Assembly: GCA_003117195.1 (NCBI GenBank)
Contig: BDSI01000121.1
Coordinates: forward strand, 1 to 64,000
Direction: 5' to 3'
DNA length: 64,000 nucleotides
Origin: Eudorina sp. 2006-703-Eu-15
Taxonomy: Eukaryota > Chlorophyta > Chlorophyceae > Chlamydomonadales > Volvocaceae
In this document: in pieces, positions 26,685-38,315 of the stretch
Layout: every line of letters begins with the position of its first letter
Position numbering within the stretch: the stretch's first letter is position 1
Translations under genes and position numbers: made by a program
Notes under the pieces: generated by a model
The model's database searches: none
The model's input: only the letters and a program-made list of their open reading frames with translations
What the model was told of the DNA's origin: nothing

Positions 26685-29600
26685 ATGGCGGCCATGGTGG
26701 ACGGCGGGGAGCTGCAGCCAGCGGAGACATACACGACAAGCACCACCACCTACTCGCGGGTGGGCTCTCAAGGCTGCTGGTTAGCTTGCAAACTGTTCAG
26801 CGAAAAAGTATTTTTTCGTATGAGTTACCCCAATTTCTACACGCGTCTGTCCAAACTATTGTGATGTCTGCTGAGGGCTTGGTCCCTTGCCCCTGTTTGC
26901 AGTATGACGTCGTGCTAGGGCGGGGCGCGTTCAAGACGGTCTTCCGTGCATTTGATGAAGGTAATCAAGGAGTTATTTTGACTGACCTTTCGAGTTCATG
27001 AATAAATTGGCCAAGGGATTACCTTATCTAGAAGTGGTGCGTCCTGCACGGGAATTATTCAGTATATTTGCGTTGTATCCTACGGGTCCCAGGCAATATG
27101 TAGGTGCCGTGTGCCCTGGCTTACAGATGTTGTGCTTGTCCTCTCCACGGTACCCCGTCTCAGAGGAGGGCATCGAGGTTGCATGGAACCAGATCAAGGT
27201 CAATGACCTGGCATCTTCGCCGGCTGAGCGGGAGCGTTTGTGGGCAGAAATACGCGTGCTAAAGCAGCTGAAGCATAAGAACGTAAGGCGGCCCACGGCG
27301 GGCTTGTGCTGCGTTTGATCAGTGTCACGCATGGTAATGTGTTCTTGTTGGTCCGTCGGAACAGATTATGACCTTCTATGACTCGTGGCTGGACAATAAG
27401 AACAACACGGTGAACTTCATCACGGAGCTTTTCACGTCAGGGACGTTGCGGCAGTAAGTGCGGCGTTCTCCATGATAGTGCTGTGGGGCATGCGTACGAC
27501 GTGTGCAGTCGCGGCTGCGCCGCCACGGGCGTGGCGTAACCCCCCCCCGCCCCCACTTTCCCTGCAGGTATCGCAAAAAGCACAAGCACATTGACGAACA
27601 GGTGCTTAAGCGCTGGGCCTGGCAGATTTTGCAGGGCTTGGTCTACCTGCACGGCCATAACCCGCCAATAATTCACCGCGACTTGAAGTGCGACAACATC
27701 TTTGTGAACGGGACGTCTGGTGTTATTAAGATCGGTGATCTGGGCCTCGTCACACTTTGCCGGGGCTTCACGGCGCCTCAGAGTGTCCTCGGCACGCCGG
27801 AGTTCATGGCACCGGTGGGTTTGGGCCCTGTTCGTTCTCTCCCTGGACCCTAGCGTTCATGCAAGATGTGTCGTCAGGCATGTACGTTCCATGTTTCATG
27901 GTACAGGAGCTGTACGAAGAGAAGTACGACGAGAAGGTCGATGTTTACAGCTTCGGGTACGCAGTTGCTCGGCTGCCCGATGCGTGTGGCTTGAACTGAC
28001 GTCCTATCAACGGCCTCTCCAACAGGATGTGCCTCCTGGAGCTGGCCATACTCGAGTATCCGTACGCCGAGTGCAAAAATGCGGCGCAGATATACAAAAA
28101 GGTCACGCAGGTGGGAGGACAATGGCGATCTTGCTGTGGGCCAGATGCGGGGCGCGTGCATGGCGATGCGTGTTTGGCGCGCACTGATTTCCGGCAAGCG
28201 TCTCTGACGATTCGCCGAAATGTCCTCCGCGACCCGGCAGGGCATCCACCCCAGCGGCCTGGCGAAAGTGCAGAACACGGAGCTGCGCGAGTTCATCGAG
28301 TTATGCATCCAGCACGATCCCAACCAGCGGCCAGAGGCGCGGCAGCTGCTCAAGCACCCGTTCTTCGAGTCCATACGCGCTCAGCTGAGTTGTGGGGGCA
28401 CAGATAAGGCGCCGGCGGACAAAACCGAGCCGACGACGGCGGGGAACAACACGCCGGAAGTCTTCTCGGACGAGGAGCCAGCGCCCCCAGCTCTGCCGGC
28501 TGCGTCGAATGGTCCATCTAACCGCAACGCGGAAGGGGAAGGAGGCGTGCTGTCGGCGTCCGGCGTGTCGCCGATACTGATGCAGGCAGTCTCGGGCGAG
28601 CTGCCCATGAGGGCAGCTTCGCCAGCGCTACCGCCGATGGCACGGGCGCCTTCCCCGGGGCTACCCTCGACGTTGCACGTAGTAGAACACGGAGTGACGC
28701 GGGGCCTTGAGTCTGCGGAACTGCAGACGGGCACGTCGGTAGGCGTGCGACAATCAGGGTCTAGCCTGGACCTGCGATCGCCCGTGCTTCAGGAGTTGCC
28801 GATGACCTCGCTCCACCAGCTACAGCAACAGCAGTCACAGGCGTCAGCGCAGAGCACACCTGGGGACTTGGGCGGCGCGAATGGTGGTGGCGCAGTGTCT
28901 CCAGGTGGCCGAGAAAAGGAGGAGGCCGCGGACAGACCGGGCGCTGGCGACGTCGAGGAAGGCGAGGGGCTTGTATGGGCGCGTGAGATCGACCTGCACT
29001 GCAAGGAGGTGGAGGAGTCGAAACTCAGCTTCCAGCTGCGCTTCACGGAACCGGCAGGTAAGAACAGCTGGGCCACATCGAGGTTTCGCAATTGAGGTTA
29101 GTCCGCTGTCGGTGTTATGGAGGGATTCCGGAGGCGGAGTTTGCGTTGCGACCCACTTTCAGCTAAACAACTCTAAACTCAAACGGCTGCGCCCTTGCTT
29201 AGCATGCTGGTGCGCGGGTTCAAGGGTGTAGGGAACAGTATATTTCGGCAAGAGGCGGCCTTAACGTCTCGGCCACTTAAAATATGCCATCGTTGTTCCG
29301 GATCCCGTCAGGGCACTGCAAGACCATCGAGTTCGCATTCGATATGGGCGAGGACACCGCCGAGTGCATTGCGAACGAGATGATGGAAGATTTGTCGCTG
29401 TCAGCCGCCGAAGCGCAGCAGATTGCGGCCAAAATTCGCGAGGAGATAGCGCGGACGGTAGCAGCCAAGGGCCAGGACACGCCGCAGGCTTCAGCACCTG
29501 CCGCGTCGAGCTCTGCCGCTCAGATGGCACCTTTGCCGGCAGCAGCTGTGCCACCCGCGCCGGCGCCGTCAGGATCGCATTCGGGGCAACTCACACCGCA

Positions 29601-30036
29601 GCTGTCGGATAACCCAGCGCCTCTACAACCTTCGCCGCTCTCTCTGCCTGCACCGGCGTCCCCACCGTCGACGCCGGCAGTGTCGAACCCAACGGCGGCC
29701 AGTGTGCGGCCCTCAGAGGCGGCTGCAAAGCCGCCGCTGCCCTCCGGGCTTGCGCAGCAGCAGTCTCTGCCTGCTCAGCCGCCAGTCCTGGCCGAGGCAC
29801 GGCGAGCGTCCGTCACCGGCCTTGCGAACGGGCGAACCGGGAAATCAGGGTACCATACGCCGGCCGGGGAGGAGGCTGCGGGCGTGAACGGCGGCGGCTC
29901 CTTGAAAGGCTTGCCCATACATGAGCTGATTGCCGCGATGAAGGCCGCCCAGGACGAGTTGGACCAGGAGTCGCAACCTCTGTCACGCGTTGCCTCCACC
30001 GCGGCGGCCGCACATCAAAACGGCACATCACAGTGA
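26685..30036 (+). CDS. WNK-family serine/threonine kinase A (upstream copy of a tandem pair)
   Basis: Exons: 26685-26759, 26903-26960, 27164-27282, 27365-27453, 27568-27814, 27907-27956, 28026-28110, 28241-29057, 29312-30036; exactly 755 codons (754 residues). The start is in a strong context (CACCATGG). The glycine loop [14 protein letters not shown] carries the WNK-specific catalytic lysine, and the usual subdomain II lysine is missing (EVAWNQ). It also has [16 protein letters not shown] in place of [11 protein letters not shown] and [15 protein letters not shown]. The region after about residue 514 ([21 protein letters not shown]) matches the OSR1-C/WNK autoinhibitory-type domain that binds RFxV peptides in other systems. 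The linker is Pro/Ala/Gln-rich. Plant WNKs act in flowering, circadian and osmotic signalling; the role in this alga is unknown. Confidence 0.93.
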
Positions 30037-31553
30037 ACTGTAGTAGAGACCCAGAACGACGTTACAAGCTCGTAAGCGGCAGGATCAGTTATAGAGTATG
30101 CATGTGTGGCGACGTCTAGCCAGCTTTGGGCGGTGGCACCCGAAGACGGGCTTCGTGTTATAGGGGTAGTGGGCTCTTGACGCACATTCTTCATGGGGTC
30201 AACGCAGGCAGGTCAGCACCGGGCTACGTGTCGAGGCTGGGTGCTTTGGGGGGTAGGGGAAGTGTCCCATGTGGGACGTCTTCACTGCCGTATGTGCATA
30301 TAAGAGTCCCAGCCTTCGACTGCACGTGAGCTGTGATGCATTTTGAGGCTTTGTCGTCAGGATGCAGGCGTTGACGGAGGGGGGTGTGCGCACGCATGTG
30401 ATGTTTGTGGCAACCTATCGGCAGGGCCTGAGAAAGCCTTGGCCGTGTGCCTCGGGCGTAACGTTGCAGACATCTCTGACGATGTGGTGTTGCGTGTGGC
30501 ATTACAGGATGGTGCAAAGTTTTTATGATGGCTGATTCTCTTTTCGCGAGTAGCATCCTCCGGCTGGACATGTGAGGAGTTGGATGTGAGTCCGCCTTGG
30601 GAGCGATAAGGCCGCGTCGTGGATCTATGGATCTGATTGTGCCGTCTATCTGTTTTGTCTGATTTGGGTTCTCGTTGGTGTGTTGGCACGGCGCCACGGA
30701 TAATGTGGATTCGGCAGGCCTGAGGTTTCTTGGACAGGACCTACTTTCAAAAGGCTTCAAATGGTACGCCGATTTGACTGTGACCAATTGTCATTGTACT
30801 GAATGTGGTGCAGTCGAATCTTGTGTTTTGCTCAAAGCTGTCGGTTCACGACTTTGGCAAGACAGCTTAACGATGAGGTACCCTTCGCCTGCATAAGATT
30901 TCAATGGAACGCCAATTCGTTTGAACATGCTGCACGACACGCACAAGCGGAATGCTGGTATGCTGCCCTGCATGCAATAATTGGTTGTTTCAGCAAATAG
31001 AATCCTATCAACCCCACATTATAATGACAAGCTTTTGCACAGGTCAAATCATCAGTCACAACGCGTCGCCGCCGCGCCGCCGAAAATAAACCCTCGAACC
31101 ACGATAAACAGCTGTGATGCACCTTATGGGGTGCTTGCCTTATCTTCTCAACCAAAATCAAATGCCAGAGACGATGCCACAATGCGCGGGTAACTGTTTA
31201 ATCGCGAGCGAGGGTCATCTCGCAAAACCCTAGTGTTGGAGGGTCGCTGTATTCCTGGTGAATCATAACTCACTACATCTATTCAACCTGAAGGCTTTAC
31301 CTGTAACGCCTTGACACTTGACAGCATGGATGCCTGATGGCGTACGGCAGTTGGTGGGGTGGTCAAGGTGACATGACCCCAAAAGAATTTGAGCTGATCC
31401 TAGAATGCATGATGAGGAATCCTCAAGAAGTATGACAATCGTTTCACGCATCTGTAATGTAAATGATTTGTACACCAACTTTTTCAGTTTACTGCTTGAT
31501 AATAGTAGAGCCGTAAGCAATAGAGCTTGATAAAAGCTATCTTGTGATCCGCA
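30037..31553. other. Intergenic between the two WNK genes
   Basis: No gene is supported. The sequence is relatively AT-rich. Two overlapping TGTAA signals at 31453-31462 lie just 92 bases before the start codon of WNK B and are the only good poly(A) candidates seen for WNK A, which would imply a 1.4-kb 3' untranslated region. Confidence 0.55.
31453..31462 (+). terminator. Overlapping double TGTAA, possible poly(A) signal of WNK A
   Basis: TGTAATGTAA contains two copies of the algal poly(A) signal. The distance from the WNK A stop is long (about 1.4 kb), so the assignment is tentative. Confidence 0.35.
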
Positions 31554-34500
31554 ATGGCAGTTGCGGCTGCGACAACGTTGCCGAGCATGCTCAACGCGGG
31601 AGTCCCGACGGTGGCAGTCGGCGTTGGCGATTCTCGCTGTCCCTCAAGGCGTTACAGAAAGGTGTGTTTCCCGTTGAGTGCGGATCTCCATCTTTGAGCA
31701 CCTTCGGTTTAAGAAGAGCGTGCGCACGTGCGTACATATGGGTCGTGGCCAAGGATGATTCCCAAGCGGCTTTCATCGAGACACATGTTTCGGAGATGAC
31801 CATGGGGGTCGCCATGTTTTGAGTATGCGAACGCAGTCAACGTTAGAAGGTTTCACTATTGGCAGCAAGGCAACCTGCCGACCGATCAACCTGACTGACG
31901 TGTTTGTATAATATTTGCGTGCCAACAATGTTTGACCTAGTTGCATCTGCGCAAGAAATTAACTATTTCAGGGACGCTTGTGCTGCACGGGGGGACTCTG
32001 AGCGTTGTTGTGGGTGTCTTGTACGGCGACACCACAGGGACAAAAGGGCATGTGCACATGGTGGATGCTGGGATACAGGGGTAATTATGATCATGGCAAC
32101 GTGCATTTACCGTCTGCTTTATGCCCTTGACAGCTATTATTCCCCCTGGTGACCCCGCGTAAACAGTACGAACTCATTGGACAGGGAGCACAGAAGAAGG
32201 TTTACAGAGCTTTTGATGAGGAGCGAGGAATCGAGGTACGTGCGCGGCTGAACACGTTCAGTTGCAGCGCAGATCAGTGTGGAAGTTGGCTTGAGGAACA
32301 TATCGCACGGGAGGGGAATTCGTGGGTCATAACACACAGGCCACACGGAACATTGTATAGTTGCGGTTGTATAGTACGTCGCATAAAGCATCACCCCTAC
32401 AGTATCTGAATGAGTTCATCGTATCAGTTGCATTGGCCAACCATGGTCGGGACCGGTCCCTGAAGTCTTTGTTCAGCAGAGCCGCGGCTCATCTCGCAGC
32501 GTTTTTAACGCGCTGCCGGTTGTCCAGTGACTCCGTCCAATCTGTGACAGCCGGGACTGAACTGGGTCACGGTCCGCCTGCACAAGCTCATCGAATGACC
32601 CAGCTGCCGTGTCTGAGCGGCTTCCATTTCCCCAAACCCTCACGGATTGCAGGTCGCGTGGAACGAGGTGGCGGTTGCGGAGCTGGCACGCTTCCGTGAA
32701 AAAGACCAGCAACGCGTTTTTGCAGAGATCCGCGTCCTGAAGCAGCTCAAGCACAAGAACATCATGACGCTCCACGACTACTGGTTTGACCAGCGGCGGC
32801 TCATGCTGGTGTTCATTACGGAGATCTTCCCCGACGGGACGCTGCGCCAGTGAGACGGGGAGCGGGCCGGACCAATACACGACCGTCGTCTCTTGGGCTG
32901 GGTTGGTAAAGTCGTGCTGTCGGATAGTGTTGACTTCACTGCTTCGGGGATGCACCCCCTTAAATTCCCATCTGGGTCTCACGATTTGGGTTGGTGCATA
33001 CAATTGGTAACTTGCGCCGGCCGTTTATTTCACGTCTGGCCGACAAGGACTGGGCCCTTCTTATGAACATTACTGGGCCCTTTCAGTTCGTCGTTACGCC
33101 GAATGATGTTGATGTCATACTGGAGAGCTTCATGCGATCCCTTGTTCTGCACAGCAATGCGGATGCGCCAAGTACTCCGTTCTACCAGGTTCCTGTGATT
33201 GTTCATCAAGTCAACAACGGAAACGTTGTCTTTCGCTTGCCTTAGGTATCGCCGACGGCACAAGCACGCCGATTTACCCGCCATCAAACGCTGGGCCTGG
33301 CAGATTCTCCAGGTGCGATGGCAGTTGAACATCCACAAGCCAGGGCAGTTTGCGATGAGCGTGACCTCGCGACCTGCAGTATACTACCAACGCAGCCGGT
33401 GTCCATTACATCACGAGGTCTGCAAGTATAGGCGGGCGTTAGGACTCAGAAATTCAACTACTGCAGCGGCACAAAGATCGTGATGAGCTGCTGCGCGTTG
33501 CCATACGGGGGTTTTGGCTGGCAACTGGTACAGTTTGTCCATCCTTACATGAGAACGGATGCATTCGACCCAGCGGAGGACACCGGGCCCGCTCTCTGGC
33601 GCCACCAAAGTTCGAGAGCGCGCATGCGGACAGCAACCCAAATCGCTCCGGATGCCACAGCACCCGTTTGCTGCCTGGTGGTTGGTACCGCAGGGCCTGG
33701 TGTACCTGCACGGCCACAATCCGCCCATCATTCATCGCGACCTCAAGTGCGACAACATCTTCGTGTGTGGCAGCTCGGGCACCGTGAAGATTGGGGACCT
33801 GGGCCTGGTGACTCTCTGCAGGGACTTCACGGCGCCGCAGAGTGTGCTGGGCACGCCGGAGTTCATGGCGCCGGTGGGTGGGCTCGCGTCGTGCGCAGTA
33901 GTCAATACCAAGGCTTCAGGCAATCAGCGTAACACGCATTATCTGTATTTGTCAACTGGGTCAATGGAATCAATTCACAACTGACAGACGCAGTCGCGGT
34001 ATCTGGGTCTGGTTCAAAGGCGTTAACAAAAGCCGGGGGCGAAATGGAACCCTGAGGTGTCCGATGCATGCAGTGCTGACGTCGGTGCGATTTGGGTTCT
34101 GACTTTTTCTAGTGAGCAGTGACTCGGTGGACGTTCGGAAGCCCGCCAAGCCGAGAGGTAACCACTTTCGGCCGGCTGCACGCCTGTCCCCGCGGGTGAT
34201 CACAGGAGTTGTACGAGGAAAAGTACGACGAGAAGGTTGACGTGTACGCGTTCGGCATGTGCTTGCTGGAGCTAGCTCTGATGGAGTACCCGTACGCTGA
34301 GTGCAAGAACGCCGCGCAGATTTACAAGAAGGTCACGCAGGTGGGTAGGGCGGGAGGAGGAAAATCAGAATCGACCAGTGGCTATATGCTCATGTGCATC
34401 GCACATCCGATTCCGCAATTGTCGCCTGACACATCAGCCCTTGAAGCGGTATCGCCACATACGAAGCCCGCCCGACGGGGAAATACCGGACTGCCGTTTA

Positions 34501-37374
34501 CGATAGACTAGAATCTATCAGCAGGCTTGCGCCACTCCGGAGCTCCTCAGCAAGCCCGGGAAACGGGCTGAGGGCACGGCTTGGTACGCCATTTTGAGTT
34601 TGGGTTCAGAGCAGAACCTGTTGGCCTGACATGATTCACACGGCCGAGCCTCAAAGTGGCTGGGAAGAGCTCATCCAGACCATTTCATTGGCACGGTCAC
34701 ACGCGCGCGGTCCTGCAGGGCATCCCGCCGGCGTCCGTGGAGCGGCTGGCCTCCGCCGAGCTGCGGGAATTCGTGATGCTGTGCCTTTGCCACGACCCCA
34801 AGCGCCGCCCGGAGGCGCGCCAGCTGCTGAAGCACAGCTTCTTCGAGGCGATCCGTTCCTCGCCGCCGCACACTGGGGGCTTCGGCACGCCGCCGAAGCT
34901 CACGGTCGTCTCGTCCATTAGCGTCTCCCCCAGCACGTCATCGCTCCGGCCTGTGACTCTCACGACGGTGTCGTCGGCGACCGCGGCGGCGCTGGTGGCA
35001 GCGGCCACTGCGGCGGAAAGCAGTCCATTGGAGCTCAGCCGGGCGGGGTCTGGCAGCCCCAGCCAAGGCCCTTCTCGCGGAACGAGCAGCAGCGGTGCTG
35101 TGGAGGTGGGAGCCGTGGCAGGGGCGGCAGGCCTGTCATCGGGGGCTCAGTCGGGTATGTGGAGCATATCGGCGGCGGCGGGGCCAGCAACGCCAGCGCC
35201 GGCATGTCCTCTGCTGTCCGTTCGGTCGACGTCCATCGAGCTTCCTGGGGTTCAGCCGTCGCTGGCGGCCATTGCTGCCTCGATTTCGCCACAGCCGACG
35301 TCGCCCATCGCTGCCGCTGCCGCCGCCAGCGGCGTGCAGCCGCTGTGGTACAGCGACAGGAGCAGCGCCGGTGGCGCTGCGGCGGCCCTGGCGCCTGCGC
35401 CCGTGGCATGCATCGCCGCGTCGTTGCTGCCACACGTGGGGGGCGCACTTGCCGGGAGTGCCGGCGCCGCCGGTGTTGGCCTGTCACAGCTTGGCGTTTG
35501 CGGGCTGGGCAGCATCGCGTCTTCCTTGTCGCCGGTGGCGCAATCGGGGGCTAGCCTGAACGCGGCTGTGGTATCGGGCGTGACGCTCAGCGGGAGTGCG
35601 GGATCTCCACCGCTGATCAGTACCGCAACTGGGTCCGCCGACGGCACCAGCCCTGGCCCTCATCATCATATGAATGGCGGCGTCATGGCCTGCCCCGGCA
35701 GTCCAAGCTCCCCGGCGTCCGCCGTGACAGCCGCGCTGCAGGCATCACCGCAGCAGGTCTGCGCAACGACCCCGCCGCGGCCGGGCGTGCCAATGAAGTT
35801 TCCGGGTGTGCACCCTGTCGAACCCAACGGGTTCATGGCCGGCGGGAGTGAAGCTGCGACCCTGGCGCGATGCGGCGCTGCTGAGAATGGCGGCACAGGC
35901 TACGGGGCGCGGGTCTCGGATGGCCGGTGAGTGGTCGTCCGTTGGGCGTCGTGCTGTTGGAGGGGCCCGAACCGCTTCCTCGGCGTCGTCGCGCCGAGTC
36001 GTTGCGAAGTGTGGTTGCGAATGATCGGCCATGAAACTACTTACCCGGGTGGATGCTTTTCGACACGGCGGTTTGGCTGCGCTTAACTCCGCTCCAATAT
36101 GTGTGTATGGCTGCCCTGTTGTCTGTCGTGATGGATTGCAGGTCGGGAGGGCCCTGTGCGGGCATATCGCCGTCAGCAGCCGCCATCGCCGCGGCCGCCG
36201 TCAGCGCCGCGGCCGCCGCGGTCGGCGCGTCCAGCGGCCCCCCTTTGACGTCTCCGCTGGGCCTTCCGTCGATCCATGATGACCACGAGCTGCACGAGGA
36301 GATGCTCTTCGATAACGACGACTCAGGTACGTGTGCGAACCAATCAGCGGACGGACAGCGGCGGGCCCTGTTGGGTCACGGCAGGTATCTTTTGGGACCG
36401 TCTCTCACCCAACACAGCTGATAGCCAACACCATGCAAAGTCAAAAAGCTTCTTTCCCTGTCGTGGCCGTGTCGCTTTATGTAAGTCCCCGGTTTCTCAC
36501 CTCGAATCGTCGTTGCTTACTGCGATGCGCTCGTTGCTCCATGCCCGGGCCGCAGTGCGCAGAGGGGGTGTGTACCGCGGGGGGAGCACCTGCGACGAGG
36601 AGTCACAGGACGAGGACGACGTGGCCGATGACGGCTGCGGCTTGGGGACGGACACCCCGGCTGCGCCAGCCGGGGTGGGCGGCGGGCGCAGCCAGCCCGT
36701 GAACCTCCAGGTGCGGTCCTCGAGCCAGGCGGCTGTCTCCAACATGGCGCTGAGCTTCGCCATGTCCTTCACAAGCCAGAGAGGTGCGGACCGAGCGGCC
36801 GAGTCGGAGGCCGACGTCGGACGTTCCGACGCGGCCTGGGACGCATAACTTATCGCGGGGGGACATTCACGCGCGGCGACGGCCTAGGCTGCTTCACCAA
36901 AGCACCTTGACATGGATTTGTTTACTCCATGACATGCCATCGGGTCGTTGAAGTGAATATCGTGGTGGCGGTGTACGCGCTGTGTCGCCGGCAAGCCGCC
37001 GGTTGATGAGCGCGCGGACCGAGTCGATCGCAGGGAACTATCTGTTTGCTTCCAATGTCCTTTTTAACCAAACGCATCGGCGGTTGGGCGTGTCGCACGG
37101 CCGCTCACGCCCTGATGAAGGTTCGCTCTGTCATTGGTACCTGCTGCTGATTCTGTTTGCGTGTGTCTTTGCGACAGGCGTACGGAAGAAGGTCGGGTTC
37201 CAGTACGACTTGCTGCACGACACGGCCAGCGCTATCGCCGTGGAAATGGTGGAGAACCTGTCCCTAAACACGGCTGAGGCGGAGGCCATCGCGGCCATGA
37301 TCCAGCACGAAGTCTCGAGGTTTAATGCGCGGCAACAGGACCAAGGGGAGCAGCAGGCGCCGGAGCAGGGTTGA
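31554..37374 (+). CDS. WNK-family serine/threonine kinase B (downstream copy of the tandem pair)
   Basis: Exons: 31554-31661, 32167-32235, 32653-32849, 33246-33312, 33694-33873, 34206-34340, 34719-35926, 36142-36326, 36556-36783, 37178-37374; exactly 858 codons (857 residues). The first exon ends SRRYRK and joins [18 protein letters not shown], as in plant WNKs. WNK hallmarks are the loop lysine, EVAWNE without the subdomain II lysine, [16 protein letters not shown] and GTPEFMAP. Exon 7 carries a very long Ser/Ala/Gly-rich linker. The last exon ([26 protein letters not shown]) is the OSR1-C-type domain. It differs from copy A by an intron inside ILQ|GLVYLH that A lacks, absence of A's intron in SFG|MCLLEL, and extra introns in the tail. 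The linker of exon 7 ends at a donor overlapping an in-frame TGA (CGGTGAGTGG), so splicing there is required to continue. Confidence 0.92.
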
Positions 37375-38274
37375 CATGCCATCCGCCCTCAATGACTGAC
37401 CTTGCAAGAAAAGTGGTCAGATGAGTCTTTGGGGTGTCCAAGTCGGCTGCCCGGTGACGCTTGTGAAGGACCTCGGCGCCATTTACTACTTGCGTGGTCA
37501 CGCGCAGAGTGTGTGCGGATTCACGACTGTGAACGGAACGGAGCGGAGTGCGGCGCGCGCGCATGAAGGTTAAGCGTGTGTATGTGTCGTGCTGTTCACT
37601 TGCACGGGAGGGAAGCCACGTGCGTGTGCGCAAACACAGGTACGCGGTATCTGTTTGAGGAGGACCGAGCTTGGGGAAAGTAGGATAGGTTAGCAAAGCG
37701 CGCTTGACATGTTCGTGTGGATCGCTGCGCGCTGGCCTCACAAAATAACACCTCCTCGCCAGTCCTTGGCATTGCGCAGCAGCAGGATGCGTTTTATTGT
37801 GCACGGTCCGCCCGAACGGTCCATGCATCGCCGGCGGAGTAGATGGATTTCCGGCCGCAAGCCAGGCGCGCCGAGCAGAGGAAAGCAGAGAAAGCAGAGA
37901 TTTATCTTGCCCCCAGCAGGCTGTGTTTGGATCAGACGAGAGAGAAACTGTGTTTGCGTCGCATCTAGACCACCGGTGACATTTCGACGGTACTGCTATG
38001 AAGCTGCGTCTTGCGGGGGTACTGTTAAGAGTGTATAGTGCATTGGCTGCAGCAACGCCAAACATGGGTATGACGTGGTGAGCACCATATACCCGCACTG
38101 CTTGCGCCCGTTCGGAGATTTCGGCAGGCTTCTCGGGCGTGTTTTTTTTGCTTGAGGTGTTTTTTTCCGCATGTGAATACCTAGGTTAGGGAGGTGCTCT
38201 GTGTTCAGCGCCCAGCGGCTGCTTGCGGCGACGTGGTCGTGTTTGAAGTGATCGTGACATGCGGCGGGTGGGTT

Positions 38275-38315
38275 AAGAAGAAAAACAGCCCAGACACACC
38301 CTGCCCGGGCGGCGG
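38275..38315 (-). repeat. Diverged T-rich box (TGTCTGGGCTGTTTTTCTTC on minus)
   Basis: Resembles the 2511-2546 copy (TGTCTGGGTTTCATTTTTC on minus) of the dispersed T-rich motif family. It lies outside any intron. Confidence 0.45.

Noticed and set aside
36784..36848. TAA at 36846-36848 as the end of WNK B
   Set aside because: Splicing at 36783 (phase 1) to 37178 restores the conserved WNK C-terminal domain.
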